DNA from: an uncultured Mycoplasmatota bacterium
Lineage (GTDB): Bacteria > Bacillota_I > Bacilli_A > RF39 > UBA660
Direction: 5' to 3'
DNA length: 30,723 bases
Assembly (NCBI GenBank): GCA_900546275.1
Contig: URCH01000012.1
Span: forward strand, 1 to 30,723
Below the pieces are notes generated by a model. The model worked only from the letters and a program-made list of their open reading frames with translations, did not search any database and was not told where the DNA came from. Of this stretch, positions 20,713 to 29,930 are shown in pieces. Positions within the stretch are counted from its first letter, which is position 1, and every line of letters begins with the position of its first letter. The translations under genes and the position numbers were made by a program.

Positions 20713-22803
20713 CTACTTTCTGTTTTCATAGACAACGCAACTATCAAATGCAGAGGATGTCATATTATCTTTATTATAACACAATGATTTATTAATGTTT
20801 ACTATTTTTTCAAAATTATTTCTTAAAAATGTACTATAACAAGAATTTCCAGAATCATCACACTGTAATGTTGATGCATTTCCATAATCATTATTTTTAT
20901 TATATTTTCTTATTTCTTTAATTATCGAAGGTGTTAATGTTACTGAATACAATGGTGTTTTATTATACACATCTTGTCTTGAGGTTATGTATTTACCCAC
21001 TAATTCACTTGTCCAATTTTGGCCTGGAGTTCTTCCTTCACCAGTCATGCCAGGAAATGGATTTGATAAATCGATTGGTCTAAATACTAAATCATATATT
21101 TTATCTTCATCTGTAACGTTTACATTCACTGGACATTTATAGGTGCTATTTCCATTAAAACTATTTGTGTTATAAAAGGTTATTTTTTCATTATTAATTG
21201 TTTTATTAACAGTATTTTGTTCTTCTAGCTGTTTTAAATAATTACTTAATGTATTAGAGCTTAAATCAAATGTTATATTTACTTCATTTTCTCCAATTAT
21301 TAATTTATTAAATGGTACTTCAAAGTTAATATCTTTTTTATTTATAGAATATTCATTTGTACTAATTGGTTTTGTTGTACTGTTTCCAGAACCTTTTCCA
21401 CTTTCTTTATCGACCCATTTATTTAAATATTTAGATTCATAATTATATCCATAGCGTATTGTTTTAGTTACTTTATAATAGTTATCATTATAGTCTGTTT
21501 TATCTTCTGTATTTGATTCGTACAAAGTATCAATTGTAGTATTTTTATATGTATAATTACTTCCTAAAAAGCTATATTTTATATCTGGCATTTTGTTTTC
21601 ATTTAATGATTTTATGATTGTATTTCTTTCTTCTTCTGTTTTTGAAAAACACTGCCATACAGCAAGAACTGATGGTTTTGCGGTTACACCTACAAATTGA
21701 CCTAATTTTACACTATTTAATTTATTTAAAACATTTGACATTGTTGTAGACATTTTTATTGTACAGTATGAGTTAGTACCTGGATATTGATATTTAGTAT
21801 TATTGTATATGCAATTATCGTCTGATATTTCTTCTGACATTTTTGCTGAATTTTTCGCGAATACTATACCATTCATCTGAATTTCACTATTATTTAAACA
21901 TGCTTTTTGTAAGCTTGTACAAATATAATAGTCGCCAGATGGATTATCTGGAGGTGGTATAATCATGTCTCCAACATAGTATATAAGCATTCCGTATGCA
22001 TTATTAGAAGCTTGCATAGTGTTTGCTGTTTTTTGTGTCCATTTTGTAATAACTGTTCTTGAAGCGGGATTTAAATTTTTATTAAATCCTTTATTTTTGA
22101 TATATTCAAGATCTTTAGATGAATATATATCTAATCCTTTTCCCATTAATTCTAGTGTACCACCATAATGTATATTATATAGATATGTACCTTTATCTTG
22201 TAGTGTATATAAGTATTTTATTATTTCTGATGAAGTTCCTGTTACATATCTTGAACCATCATATATTTGAAAAACCGGTTCTATAATTAAGAAAAGATTT
22301 TTATTTTTTATAGCATTTGTTACTTCACTTTCTGATATATTTAAATCATTTTTGAAAAATTCTAGCATTTCTTTATTAGTTTTTGTTTCCAATGTTGATT
22401 TTATTTTTGAAGCGACATCACCATTTGTATATGTATCTGTTGTACTAAGATTAAAGAATGATGCACTTTTTTTCTTTAGTTTTAATGAAGTTGTAGTTCT
22501 ACTATCATTTGTTTTATACCCAGTATAATAAACGTTTGAACTTAAATCCTGTGTATAATAATCAACTGAATATGAATTTTTGTATTTTTCACCATTTTTA
22601 TCAACTGCAGTAACTCTTATCGTAGGTGATTCATCAAAGTTTATTATTAATCCTTTGTCTTTATCTACTGATATTGGATTATCTATATTTGAATCTGAAC
22701 CACCAATAACACCTGAATCATAAGCCAAAGCTGAAAAAACTGGTATAACATTTATTAAAAGAATTAATAAAATTAATAGTAATTTTCTTTTGATATTAAT
22801 CAC
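20713..22803 (-). CDS. Large secreted pilus-locus protein (paralogue of the 977-residue protein)
   Basis: The roughly 696-residue protein has a signal peptide (about 6-28, LLLILLILLINVIPVFSALA) and no later membrane helix or LPxTG motif. The mature part is Ser/Thr/Asn/Tyr-rich, with scattered cysteines. The last 125 residues start LVFRPIDLSNPFPG and match the end of the 23586-26519 protein. No start ATG is seen; GTG at 22803 with GGA 6 nt upstream is my choice, TTG at 22809 the alternative. It precedes the TadE-like gene by 10 nt and is thus part of the tad operon. A pilus-tip adhesin or pilus-exported surface protein is inferred. Confidence 0.75.
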   Translation of the reverse strand: MINIKRKLLLILLILLINVIPVFSALAYDSGVIGGSDSNIDNPISVDKDKGLIINFDESPTIRVTAVDKNGEKYKNSYSVDYYTQDLSSNVYYTGYKTNDSRTTTSLKLKKKSASFFNLSTTDTYTNGDVASKIKSTLETKTNKEMLEFFKNDLNISESEVTNAIKNKNLFLIIEPVFQIYDGSRYVTGTSSEIIKYLYTLQDKGTYLYNIHYGGTLELMGKGLDIYSSKDLEYIKNKGFNKNLNPASRTVITKWTQKTANTMQASNNAYGMLIYYVGDMIIPPPDNPSGDYYICTSLQKACLNNSEIQMNGIVFAKNSAKMSEEISDDNCIYNNTKYQYPGTNSYCTIKMSTTMSNVLNKLNSVKLGQFVGVTAKPSVLAVWQCFSKTEEERNTIIKSLNENKMPDIKYSFLGSNYTYKNTTIDTLYESNTEDKTDYNDNYYKVTKTIRYGYNYESKYLNKWVDKESGKGSGNSTTKPISTNEYSINKKDINFEVPFNKLIIGENEVNITFDLSSNTLSNYLKQLEEQNTVNKTINNEKITFYNTNSFNGNSTYKCPVNVNVTDEDKIYDLVFRPIDLSNPFPGMTGEGRTPGQNWTSELVGKYITSRQDVYNKTPLYSVTLTPSIIKEIRKYNKNNDYGNASTLQCDDSGNSCYSTFLRNNFEKIVNINKSLCYNKDNMTSSAFDSCVVYENRK

Positions 22804-22824
22804 TTCCAATCCATTTTTATTTTT

Positions 22825-23466
22825 TTATGTATTAAAATCAAAACTATTTTTCTTATTTATAACAATTATAAGTGTTAAAGAGATAACTATAATTCCACCA
22901 AACAAGATATAGTAATATTTAACAAATAATTCTGTTATTATGCTTGGTTTTGTACTTTTTTGGTCATCTTCTGATGTTTTTGTATCTGTGTCTTTTTTTT
23001 CCTCTAATGCTTTTTTAAATTGCTCATATGTAATAGAACTTGTATTAGTCCATTTTTGACATACTGTTTTTGTTTCATTTCCTTTGCATAATTCATCTGA
23101 GGAATATGAATTATAATAAGGAACTGTGTAATACTTTTTTAACATTAATTCGTTTTTGCAATTTTGTAATTTTGAAACAATATTAACATAATAAGTACCA
23201 CTAAAGTTTAGATTATCTATTTTCACATCAGAAAATTCTTCATTTGATGAATATTCTTTATTAGTAACATCTATTAACTTTAAATCTTTATGAACATTAT
23301 GAAATGTAGCTGAAAAAGAAATATAACCATTCTTCTCTGTATAATCATAAGTTATTGATATTTTAGAAGCTAATGATTTTAATCTTATTACTTCATCCGT
23401 ACTACATTCAGCTTTTACAATTAATGGAGCAAATAATAAAACAAACATAAATATTATTTTTTTCAT
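22825..23466 (-). CDS. Surface protein with signal peptide and C-terminal membrane anchor
   Basis: The 213-residue protein has signal peptide MKKIIFMFVLLFAPLIVKA and a beta-rich ectodomain with cysteines (CSTDEVIRLKS, YDYTEKNGYISFSATFHNVH, FSGTYYVNIVSKLQNC). A Lys/Asp/Thr linker follows, then a C-terminal helix (about 185-205) and a short charged tail. Start taken at ATG 23466, with AAAGGA 12 nt upstream; an ATG at 23478 touches that RBS and is less likely. It is first in the unit leading into the 696-residue protein (21 nt gap). I do not recognise a family. It may anchor the two large proteins. Confidence 0.7.
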   Translation of the reverse strand: MKKIIFMFVLLFAPLIVKAECSTDEVIRLKSLASKISITYDYTEKNGYISFSATFHNVHKDLKLIDVTNKEYSSNEEFSDVKIDNLNFSGTYYVNIVSKLQNCKNELMLKKYYTVPYYNSYSSDELCKGNETKTVCQKWTNTSSITYEQFKKALEEKKDTDTKTSEDDQKSTKPSIITELFVKYYYILFGGIIVISLTLIIVINKKNSFDFNT

Positions 23467-23513
23467 TATAGATATCATTCCTTTCGTAGTATACTTTTGT
23501 ATTATCCTTTATT

Positions 23514-23519
23514 ATTATA
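23514..23519 (-). promoter_or_regulatory. Possible -10 element of the main tad operon
   Basis: TATAAT on the minus strand, 48 nt before the ATG at 23466; the -35 region is only T-rich. Confidence 0.35.
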
Positions 23520-23551
23520 GCCTATTTTATATTTAAAAAAAAGTTGTTTAA

Positions 23552-23585
23552 CAAAAAAAAGGCAATTTTTACACAAATTTACCTT
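23552..23585 (-). terminator. Terminator after the 977-residue protein gene
   Basis: Minus-strand AAGGTAA, 13-nt loop, TTGCCTT (one G-T pair) with a run of T after it; it starts right at the stop codon. Confidence 0.75.
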
Positions 23586-26519
23586 TTATTGTCTTTTACT
23601 ATAATCTGCACATGAATTAAATGCATTTACGCTTCTATCATTTGCATTATAACAATTTGATTTATTAGTATTGATTATTTTACTATAGTTTCTTAAAAAG
23701 ATACTATAACAAGCTTCACCATTAGAGCAAATCAAATTAAAATCATCATAAGAAGTATCTTTGTTATAATCTCTTATTTGTTTTATTGTCGATGGAGTTA
23801 AAGTGATTGAATACAATGGTTTTTTAGAATAAACATTACTTCTATTTGTTATATAAGTTTTTTTCAAATCATCTGTCCATGGGCTTCCCATACTTCTACC
23901 ATTACCATTTTGGCCAGGGAATGGATTAGATAAACTTATTGGCCTAAACACCAAATCTTCTTTTATATCTATATTTTCTACAGTAACATTATTTGAGCAA
24001 CTACTATCAGCACCTTTAACACTTGTATTGAAAGTAACCTTTTCCGTACATGATTTTTTAGTATAGGTTGTCGTTAATGTTCCTAAATTTCCTTTAGCTC
24101 TTGTACATTCTGCTTGGCTTCCCACTGAAAATTGCATTGTAAATTTACAAGAATCTTTTGTATTTGAAATACTTAAATCGCTACCATAACCATTTTGGAA
24201 TATCTTTTTTATTAAACTACCTGTACTTGCACAATTTAATAAAACTGATGAATATTCAATTTTGCAAGTACCACCACATTCAACGGTTTTCTTAGTATCA
24301 TATTGGTTTGTTATAGTTGTAGTTGAATTACTAAGAATATTATTAATAGCAGGATTGCTATAACTATTTGATCCTAATGTATATTTTGCACTATAGGTTC
24401 CTGAAGCATCCGTTGGTATACTAATGTTTATATTTTTACTCATTTGATTATATGCCATACCATTTATTGGGCCGAAAGAATCTCCAGATCCAGTTGCTGT
24501 TTTCTTATCAACGAACTTATTTAATAGACTACTTGAATATCCAGGTGTATAGGTTGTTTTAAAACTATAAGTATAATAGTCATTACCATAAACTGTTTTT
24601 TGGGGTTGTATAGAAAGTGATTTATCAGAAACACTCGAACTTGAACCATTAAATTTATAATCCTTATTCATAAAATTTAGATTAATGCTTGGTGAAATTA
24701 ATCTAGAATATATAGTCTCTATCCCAGTAGGGTATTGTTCTTTAGCCCAATTACTTGATGGTGTGAAATAACAATTATGTTTTACAGTTATAGTTGGACT
24801 ACTAACAGGCATGAATGTTCCTGATTTTACTGACAAATTGCTTATCATACCACTTAAACTTGTTTCAAGTGAATCGCTACAATAAATTTTAGTTCCATTT
24901 ACCATTCCAACATAATATGCACTATTATTTAAAATACATTCACCTGATTGATTATCAGTTAAATTAGATTGTGTTGGACCTTTTTTATACATACTAGTTG
25001 GCCCATTTTTAACGGTTGTAACATAACTATTTATAATGCTATTGACATTATTTTTACTACACATATTTGATTGTGTATAACAATAATAATTATAATCATA
25101 ATTTGTTGGTGTACTGTCTTTTGTAAAACAAGAACCAACCATTTGCGGTTTTCCGTCCTTTAAATTCTGACCAGGTAAACAACATACACCAAGTGTTGTA
25201 TTAAACGAACGTTTTAAGCTAGCATAATTACCACCGTTGCATTCAGGCTCAACGGTCTCACAATCATTTCTTTTTGAATTATACTTTTTTCCAGCATCAC
25301 AGCAGTGTGTTTTATCTTCAGGATTTGTATATTTTTCATTATAGTCGCGACCTAGTGACTTATGATTTGTTGCATCACATATTGCAGGAGTTTCACATTT
25401 ACCGGTTTTTGAATTATACTTTGTTCCAGCAGCACAACATTTACCTTCTGTTGCATTCCAATCACGTCCACCATCAAAAACAGTATGATTGTCATATGTG
25501 CACTCTGGATCTTCAAAATCTTCATATGTGAATATATTAATACCATACCCCCTGTTTTTAGATAAGGCTTTGTCTATATTTGAATTAAGTGTATTTTTAT
25601 TAGCTGTCCATGAAAAATCTGGAGCTGTGTTTGCACCAATTTTTTTAAATTTGTCGATTTCTGAATTAACTTTTAGGTCGCCAGAAAAACTATTAAGTAT
25701 AGTATTATTTTTTACAAAATATAAACCTGCTGTTCCATTGTCATTATTTCTGTCAGTCCACATTCCAAAATAATATAAATCATTTTTGCCCAACTTCCCG
25801 CTCTTTTGTCCAGAATCAATATCTTTCAAAAAATTTAATAAATTAAGTCCTGTTCCAGTATAATAATTATTTTGAATATTATCAAACTCATATGCTACTG
25901 GTTGACTCCAGTTTGCATTTTGTAAATTACAATCTAGCCCAAGATCTTTAGCCAATTCTTTATTTTTAGCATCACATGCTGTTCCTCTTGATATTGGTTT
26001 AAGTGTAGCCGTTTTAACGTTTATTGTATATAATTTTTCTACAACCAAAAATTCTCCATCATCAAATTTTTTGTTTCCAGTTAAACCTAGTAATTGTGAC
26101 TTAAAAGTGCTTGTATTATTTTTATAATAACTAATTATATTGCTCATATAACACTCATCTGGGTACCTATCAGTTGAGCACTTGCTGATGTTAACTATTT
26201 TAGTCGAAATATCATACGTTTTATCACTAAATTTATAAGTTTTATAATAAGTTCCATAATTTATGGGATTACCAGTAAAATATATATCAACAGGTTTAGT
26301 CCCACTCACTATAGATCCATCCGATTTTACAAAAGTAAACCTATATGCATAATACGAACTTGTTAAAGTTGATTCTAGTCCCGACGTTGCAGTAGAATAA
26401 ATACCCATGCCACCTGTTTCACCATATCTATGATATGTTGCTCCTTTTGCTTCACCCACTATAAAAAAACTTGATATTAAAAATAGTGCAAAAAAAGATA
26501 TTTTTTTCTTAATATTCAT
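23586..26519 (-). CDS. Giant secreted Cys-rich protein of the pilus locus
   Basis: The 977-residue protein has signal peptide at about 5-26 (ISFFALFLISSFFIVGEAKG) and no later membrane helix. At about 340-464 there are three tandem Cys-rich repeats with the pattern C...GRDWN/GRDYN/RSFN...CC..G.KYNSKTGKCET, probably EGF-like disulfide modules. The rest is Ser/Thr/Asn/Tyr-rich. The last 122 residues (LVFRPISLSNPFPG at about 856) match the end of the 20713-22803 protein. A perfect AAAGGAGGTG precedes the ATG, with its own promoter and terminator, so it can be expressed apart from the tad operon. A large adhesin or pilus-tip protein is inferred; nothing shows a binding target. Confidence 0.8.
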   Translation of the reverse strand: MNIKKKISFFALFLISSFFIVGEAKGATYHRYGETGGMGIYSTATSGLESTLTSSYYAYRFTFVKSDGSIVSGTKPVDIYFTGNPINYGTYYKTYKFSDKTYDISTKIVNISKCSTDRYPDECYMSNIISYYKNNTSTFKSQLLGLTGNKKFDDGEFLVVEKLYTINVKTATLKPISRGTACDAKNKELAKDLGLDCNLQNANWSQPVAYEFDNIQNNYYTGTGLNLLNFLKDIDSGQKSGKLGKNDLYYFGMWTDRNNDNGTAGLYFVKNNTILNSFSGDLKVNSEIDKFKKIGANTAPDFSWTANKNTLNSNIDKALSKNRGYGINIFTYEDFEDPECTYDNHTVFDGGRDWNATEGKCCAAGTKYNSKTGKCETPAICDATNHKSLGRDYNEKYTNPEDKTHCCDAGKKYNSKRNDCETVEPECNGGNYASLKRSFNTTLGVCCLPGQNLKDGKPQMVGSCFTKDSTPTNYDYNYYCYTQSNMCSKNNVNSIINSYVTTVKNGPTSMYKKGPTQSNLTDNQSGECILNNSAYYVGMVNGTKIYCSDSLETSLSGMISNLSVKSGTFMPVSSPTITVKHNCYFTPSSNWAKEQYPTGIETIYSRLISPSINLNFMNKDYKFNGSSSSVSDKSLSIQPQKTVYGNDYYTYSFKTTYTPGYSSSLLNKFVDKKTATGSGDSFGPINGMAYNQMSKNINISIPTDASGTYSAKYTLGSNSYSNPAINNILSNSTTTITNQYDTKKTVECGGTCKIEYSSVLLNCASTGSLIKKIFQNGYGSDLSISNTKDSCKFTMQFSVGSQAECTRAKGNLGTLTTTYTKKSCTEKVTFNTSVKGADSSCSNNVTVENIDIKEDLVFRPISLSNPFPGQNGNGRSMGSPWTDDLKKTYITNRSNVYSKKPLYSITLTPSTIKQIRDYNKDTSYDDFNLICSNGEACYSIFLRNYSKIINTNKSNCYNANDRSVNAFNSCADYSKRQ

Positions 26520-26557
26520 TTTTCACACCTCCTTTATTTTTTACATTTCTATATAAA

Positions 26558-26586
26558 AATATATCACATTTACTTTTTTATATCAA
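26558..26586 (-). promoter_or_regulatory. Promoter of the giant secreted protein gene
   Basis: Minus strand TTGATA (26586-26581), 17-nt spacer, TATATT (26563-26558). Confidence 0.65.
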
Positions 26587-26625
26587 TGCATAATAATCTT
26601 ATTTTATATTTTATTTGCCATATTA

Positions 26626-26654
26626 TTGACATTAAAAAAAAACAATGTTATATT
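26626..26654 (+). promoter_or_regulatory. Promoter of the lipoprotein gene
   Basis: TTGACA (26626-26631), 17-nt spacer, TATATT (26649-26654). Confidence 0.75.
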
Positions 26655-26695
26655 CACAATTGAAGGGGTTAACTTTTTATAGAAAGAGGTTAATT

Positions 26696-27793
26696 ATGAA
26701 AAACTTTAATTTATTCATGAATGAAAAAAAAGAAAAATTAAAAATTGCTGGTAGTATTGTTGGTGGAGTTACCATTATAGCTCTATCTAGTTGTAATGTT
26801 TCTAATGTAAAAAATGATAGTTCTTCAGTTGAAACATCTATATTAAGTAGTGTTTCTACTACAACTATACCAGACAACAATACTTCTAGTTATTCTACTA
26901 CTTCAAATAAAAATCAAACTACCATAAAAGAAACTACAACTCAAACTACTACTACATCTACAACTACAAAAGCACCTGAAACAATTCCAACTACTACAAA
27001 TGAAGTTATTATTACACCTAGTCCTGTTACAACTAACATTCCTGCTACTGAAAAACCTGTTGAATCAACAACAAAAGTCACTACTAAAATAACTCAAACT
27101 ACTACAAAAACAACTACTACTAAAAAAGAAGAACCGATTGAATATGAAACAAGAACTGATGAAATCACTGGATATTACAATAATTTTGAATCAAATGACA
27201 CAATCGAATTAACAAAGCAAAATATAAATAATTATAATGATTTTATGAGTTCTACTGAAAACTTTTATTTTTCTATTGCTGGTCCTTTTGTACAATATCA
27301 TACATATGCTAATTTAGATACAGGAAAATATGAAAATTACGAAACAGATTCATATATTGAAAGAATACTATTAGTTACATTACTTAATGAAAAATATATA
27401 AATGATAATTCACTAAAAAAAATATTAAAACCTTATACAAAAAATGACTTAGACATTACTGCAGTAAATATAACTTTTATATTTCAAACAGATATTGATA
27501 ATAAAATATATTATGATTACTCAAAAATAATGGCAGATAAAGATTTAGCTAAAACATTAAATAATATGCAAAATGCATATAAAAAAGGTGATTATAAAAC
27601 TGTGGAAAAATTATGTAATGAAAGTTGGGGCAAAAATGATATGGCTGATATATTAATGTTAGTATATGAACATAATATGCCTGAAATAGAAGTATTCCCT
27701 ATAGAGTCGCCTTCAGTAGATCTTGCACTTAAAATTATAGATAAGACTGGCATATATGATAGAGCTCATCAAAAAGTTTTAGTAAAACAATAA
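26696..27793 (+). CDS. Putative lipoprotein with Thr-rich linker
   Basis: The 365-residue protein has a short charged N-terminus, a hydrophobic segment and a lipobox-like IIALSSC (cysteine near residue 33). A long Thr/Ser-rich linker (about 40-145, many TTTTK and TTTKAPETIPTTT-type repeats) is followed by a C-terminal domain (about 150-365) that I cannot assign. Start taken at ATG 26696, with GAGG 6 nt upstream; the ATG at 26645 lies between the promoter elements and cannot be translated. Such linkers lift a domain through the wall. It is divergent from the giant secreted protein gene and ends in a strong terminator. Confidence 0.7.
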   Translation: MKNFNLFMNEKKEKLKIAGSIVGGVTIIALSSCNVSNVKNDSSSVETSILSSVSTTTIPDNNTSSYSTTSNKNQTTIKETTTQTTTTSTTTKAPETIPTTTNEVIITPSPVTTNIPATEKPVESTTKVTTKITQTTTKTTTTKKEEPIEYETRTDEITGYYNNFESNDTIELTKQNINNYNDFMSSTENFYFSIAGPFVQYHTYANLDTGKYENYETDSYIERILLVTLLNEKYINDNSLKKILKPYTKNDLDITAVNITFIFQTDIDNKIYYDYSKIMADKDLAKTLNNMQNAYKKGDYKTVEKLCNESWGKNDMADILMLVYEHNMPEIEVFPIESPSVDLALKIIDKTGIYDRAHQKVLVKQ

Positions 27794-27822
27794 AGCAAAT
27801 AGGTAAAATAACTATTTGCTTT
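27792..27822. terminator. Strong bidirectional terminator
   Basis: AAAGCAAATAG (27792-27802) and CTATTTGCTTT (27812-27822), 11-bp stem with T/A runs on both sides, between convergent genes. Confidence 0.88.
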
Positions 27823-27827
27823 TTTAT

Positions 27828-28145
27828 CTATAATGATTTTTTTGTAGTATTATTTAAATTATTAGATTTATTTGCTAATGTTTTTAATGATTCCATAATT
27901 AATACATCATCTAAATTACCATCATTTTCCATTACAACTTGTTTTAACTTAGTAGCTAAGTTAGAATCTATATACCCAAGTTTTTCTAAATATTTTATTT
28001 CATTAATTGAATCTTCTGATTTTAAAACATTTTGTTTCTTTAATTGATTAAAAATATCATATAAATTATCATTGTTAACTAAATTATTGTTTTCAATAAT
28101 CTCTAATATTTTAATAAACTTTTTTAATCCTTTATAAAAAAACAA
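27828..28145 (-). CDS. Small helical protein with no normal start codon
   Basis: The frame encodes about 105 Lys/Asn/Leu-rich residues (LKKFIKILEIIENNNLVNND, EIKYLEKLGYIDSNLATKLK), all likely helical, with no family that I recognise. The longest frame begins with TTG at 28145 and has no RBS before it. AAAGGA occurs 12 nt inside the frame, but the next in-frame candidates are only ATT or ATA. So either a rare start is used, or the gene lost its 5' end. It follows the 530-residue membrane protein gene by 24 nt, probably in one transcript. Confidence 0.5.
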   Translation of the reverse strand: MFFYKGLKKFIKILEIIENNNLVNNDNLYDIFNQLKKQNVLKSEDSINEIKYLEKLGYIDSNLATKLKQVVMENDGNLDDVLIMESLKTLANKSNNLNNTTKKSL

Positions 28146-28169
28146 ATAGAATTAAATCTACTTGTTAAT

Positions 28170-29762
28170 TTATTTCTTTAAATTATAAACATATTTATTA
28201 TTTCTTATATTAAGAACAATATCTATTTTTGTTGCATCTTTTAATTTTTTAGAAACTTCCATATAATAGTTTTGATTATCTTTTTTTATTTCAAAGTTTG
28301 TTGCTGTAATATTATTTGATGTATATGTTTTATCACCTATCGTATATACAATTTGACCATACTTAGAAATTAAAGACATTAAATCATCATTAATACTTGA
28401 AGATCCATCATAATTTAAAGTTGCGTTAATTCTTAATATCGTTTTATCTTCATATCCAGTAAATGATGGTTGCAAATACTCATTTAAGTCGTAGCACTCT
28501 GTTTTAGTTATACAAGTATTATATTTTTTAGTAAATAAATCATTTAATTCATAATTCATTATAGTTAAATTTCCTTTAATAAAATCATTATTAAATTCTA
28601 AATTATTTTCAAGTTCTGTTTCTTTTGTAGTTATATTTTCATCAATATTTGTAGGTTTTAAATTTATTTTATATTCTGTATATTTTTCACCAAACAATGT
28701 TCTAGTATAATTATCTAGATATACAAATGACATTTCTTTATCTTTTAGAGCTACAGGAATTTCATATATCAATACAAATTTATTTGAATCATTTTCAAGT
28801 TTTTGTGAATCATATACTGTACCTAGATCAGATAATGCTTCTTTATATTTTGAATCTATTGGATAATATATTCCTTTTCCAACTCTTAATTGAGTTTTTG
28901 AAGTATTGATTTTGTTATTAGATTTTTTTGTTTCTAATAAAACAGCTACTAAATAGTTATCTGAAATATTTTTTTGTTTATAATTTTTTTGTGTTATATA
29001 TGAATTTGTTATTTTCATTGAAAAATCAGATGTTGTAAAAAATGAATTAGTGTTTACTTTTTTAGAAAATTTCCAAAAATTAAGATAAATAAATGAGAAT
29101 ACTACTATTATAAATACAGATGTAAAAATAATTATCATTTTTTTATTTTCTAGAAGGAAATATTTAAATTCTCTTATATTTTTTCTTACATTTCTTTTAA
29201 ATTCATTTTTATCAAAATTAAATTGTACTTCGTATTCTTCATAATCTTCAGAACTAATATTTAATTCTTGCAAATCTTTACTAAAATTGAATTTTTTTAT
29301 GTCAAAACCTATTGCTCTTATAAAAGTAACAATCAAAAAAACTGCTTGAACCATAAATAAAATATTTCCTATATCCCTAAGGGCTCTTAAAACCTGAACA
29401 GATACAAGTTCTGATTGCAATCTATAAACTATTACTCTTGAATAAGTTAAAAATACTAACGTAGAAATAACCAATAATATGTTTAATCCATAAAATAGAA
29501 CTGGTTTTTCTTTCTTATTCATTACAACAAAAACTATAATTGAAAATAAAATGACGGTTACTCCCCATATGTAAGTCATATTTGTAAACATAGAACTTGC
29601 AATATTTTCTGGGATTATATATGCTACGACGTTCAAATATTCATTAAAAAATGTTCTTACCATATTTGTTCTATATACAATTAATCCTAAAAAAATAAGC
29701 ATAATAAAGTGAAAAAATCTAAAGTGCTTAATAAAAAATGCATATGGTTTTCTTAAAATCAT
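28170..29762 (-). CDS. Polytopic membrane protein with large extracellular C-terminal domain
   Basis: The 530-residue protein has about four N-terminal transmembrane helices (about 15-30, 62-80, 88-106, 130-152), an acidic cytoplasmic segment (160-200) and a further helix (about 208-230). An extracellular domain of about 300 residues follows, ending YKLNIRNNKYVYNLKK-like. The ectodomain has one Cys pair (NTCITKTECYD) and beta-rich stretches resembling surface adhesive or carrier domains (YLVAVLLETKKS, LRVGKGIYYPIDSKYKEALS), but I cannot name a family. AGGGG precedes the ATG. Nearness to the pilus locus suggests an envelope role; this is only context. Confidence 0.65.
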   Translation of the reverse strand: MILRKPYAFFIKHFRFFHFIMLIFLGLIVYRTNMVRTFFNEYLNVVAYIIPENIASSMFTNMTYIWGVTVILFSIIVFVVMNKKEKPVLFYGLNILLVISTLVFLTYSRVIVYRLQSELVSVQVLRALRDIGNILFMVQAVFLIVTFIRAIGFDIKKFNFSKDLQELNISSEDYEEYEVQFNFDKNEFKRNVRKNIREFKYFLLENKKMIIIFTSVFIIVVFSFIYLNFWKFSKKVNTNSFFTTSDFSMKITNSYITQKNYKQKNISDNYLVAVLLETKKSNNKINTSKTQLRVGKGIYYPIDSKYKEALSDLGTVYDSQKLENDSNKFVLIYEIPVALKDKEMSFVYLDNYTRTLFGEKYTEYKINLKPTNIDENITTKETELENNLEFNNDFIKGNLTIMNYELNDLFTKKYNTCITKTECYDLNEYLQPSFTGYEDKTILRINATLNYDGSSSINDDLMSLISKYGQIVYTIGDKTYTSNNITATNFEIKKDNQNYYMEVSKKLKDATKIDIVLNIRNNKYVYNLKK

Positions 29763-29839
29763 ATTATCTAACCCCTATTCTATATTTAGTATACAATAAA
29801 AAGAGTAAAAAAAAAAGTAGTTAATAAATTTTATTTTTA

Positions 29840-29922
29840 AGTGTTTAGTTTAGTTCAGTTAGTTTGCTCGTTAGCCCGTTTGTTAGTTCATTAATCAGTT
29901 TGATGTTTAAATGCTAGACACT
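29840..29922. repeat. GTTAGTTTG-like low-complexity tract closed by an inverted repeat
   Basis: AGTGTTTAG (29840-29848) pairs with CTAGACACT (29914-29922, one G-T pair). The enclosed 65 nt repeat a degenerate GTTAGTTTG/GTTAGCCCG unit, G/T-rich on one strand and C/A-rich on the other. It lies between the stop of the 29931-30446 gene and the 530-residue gene. Possible long-range hairpin or slippage-born repeat. Confidence 0.5.
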
Positions 29923-29930
29923 ATTATTAA

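Noticed and set aside
26645..26695. Longer lipoprotein from an ATG at 26645
   Set aside because: It lies between the -35 and -10 elements; the ATG at 26696 has GAGG and gives a normal signal.
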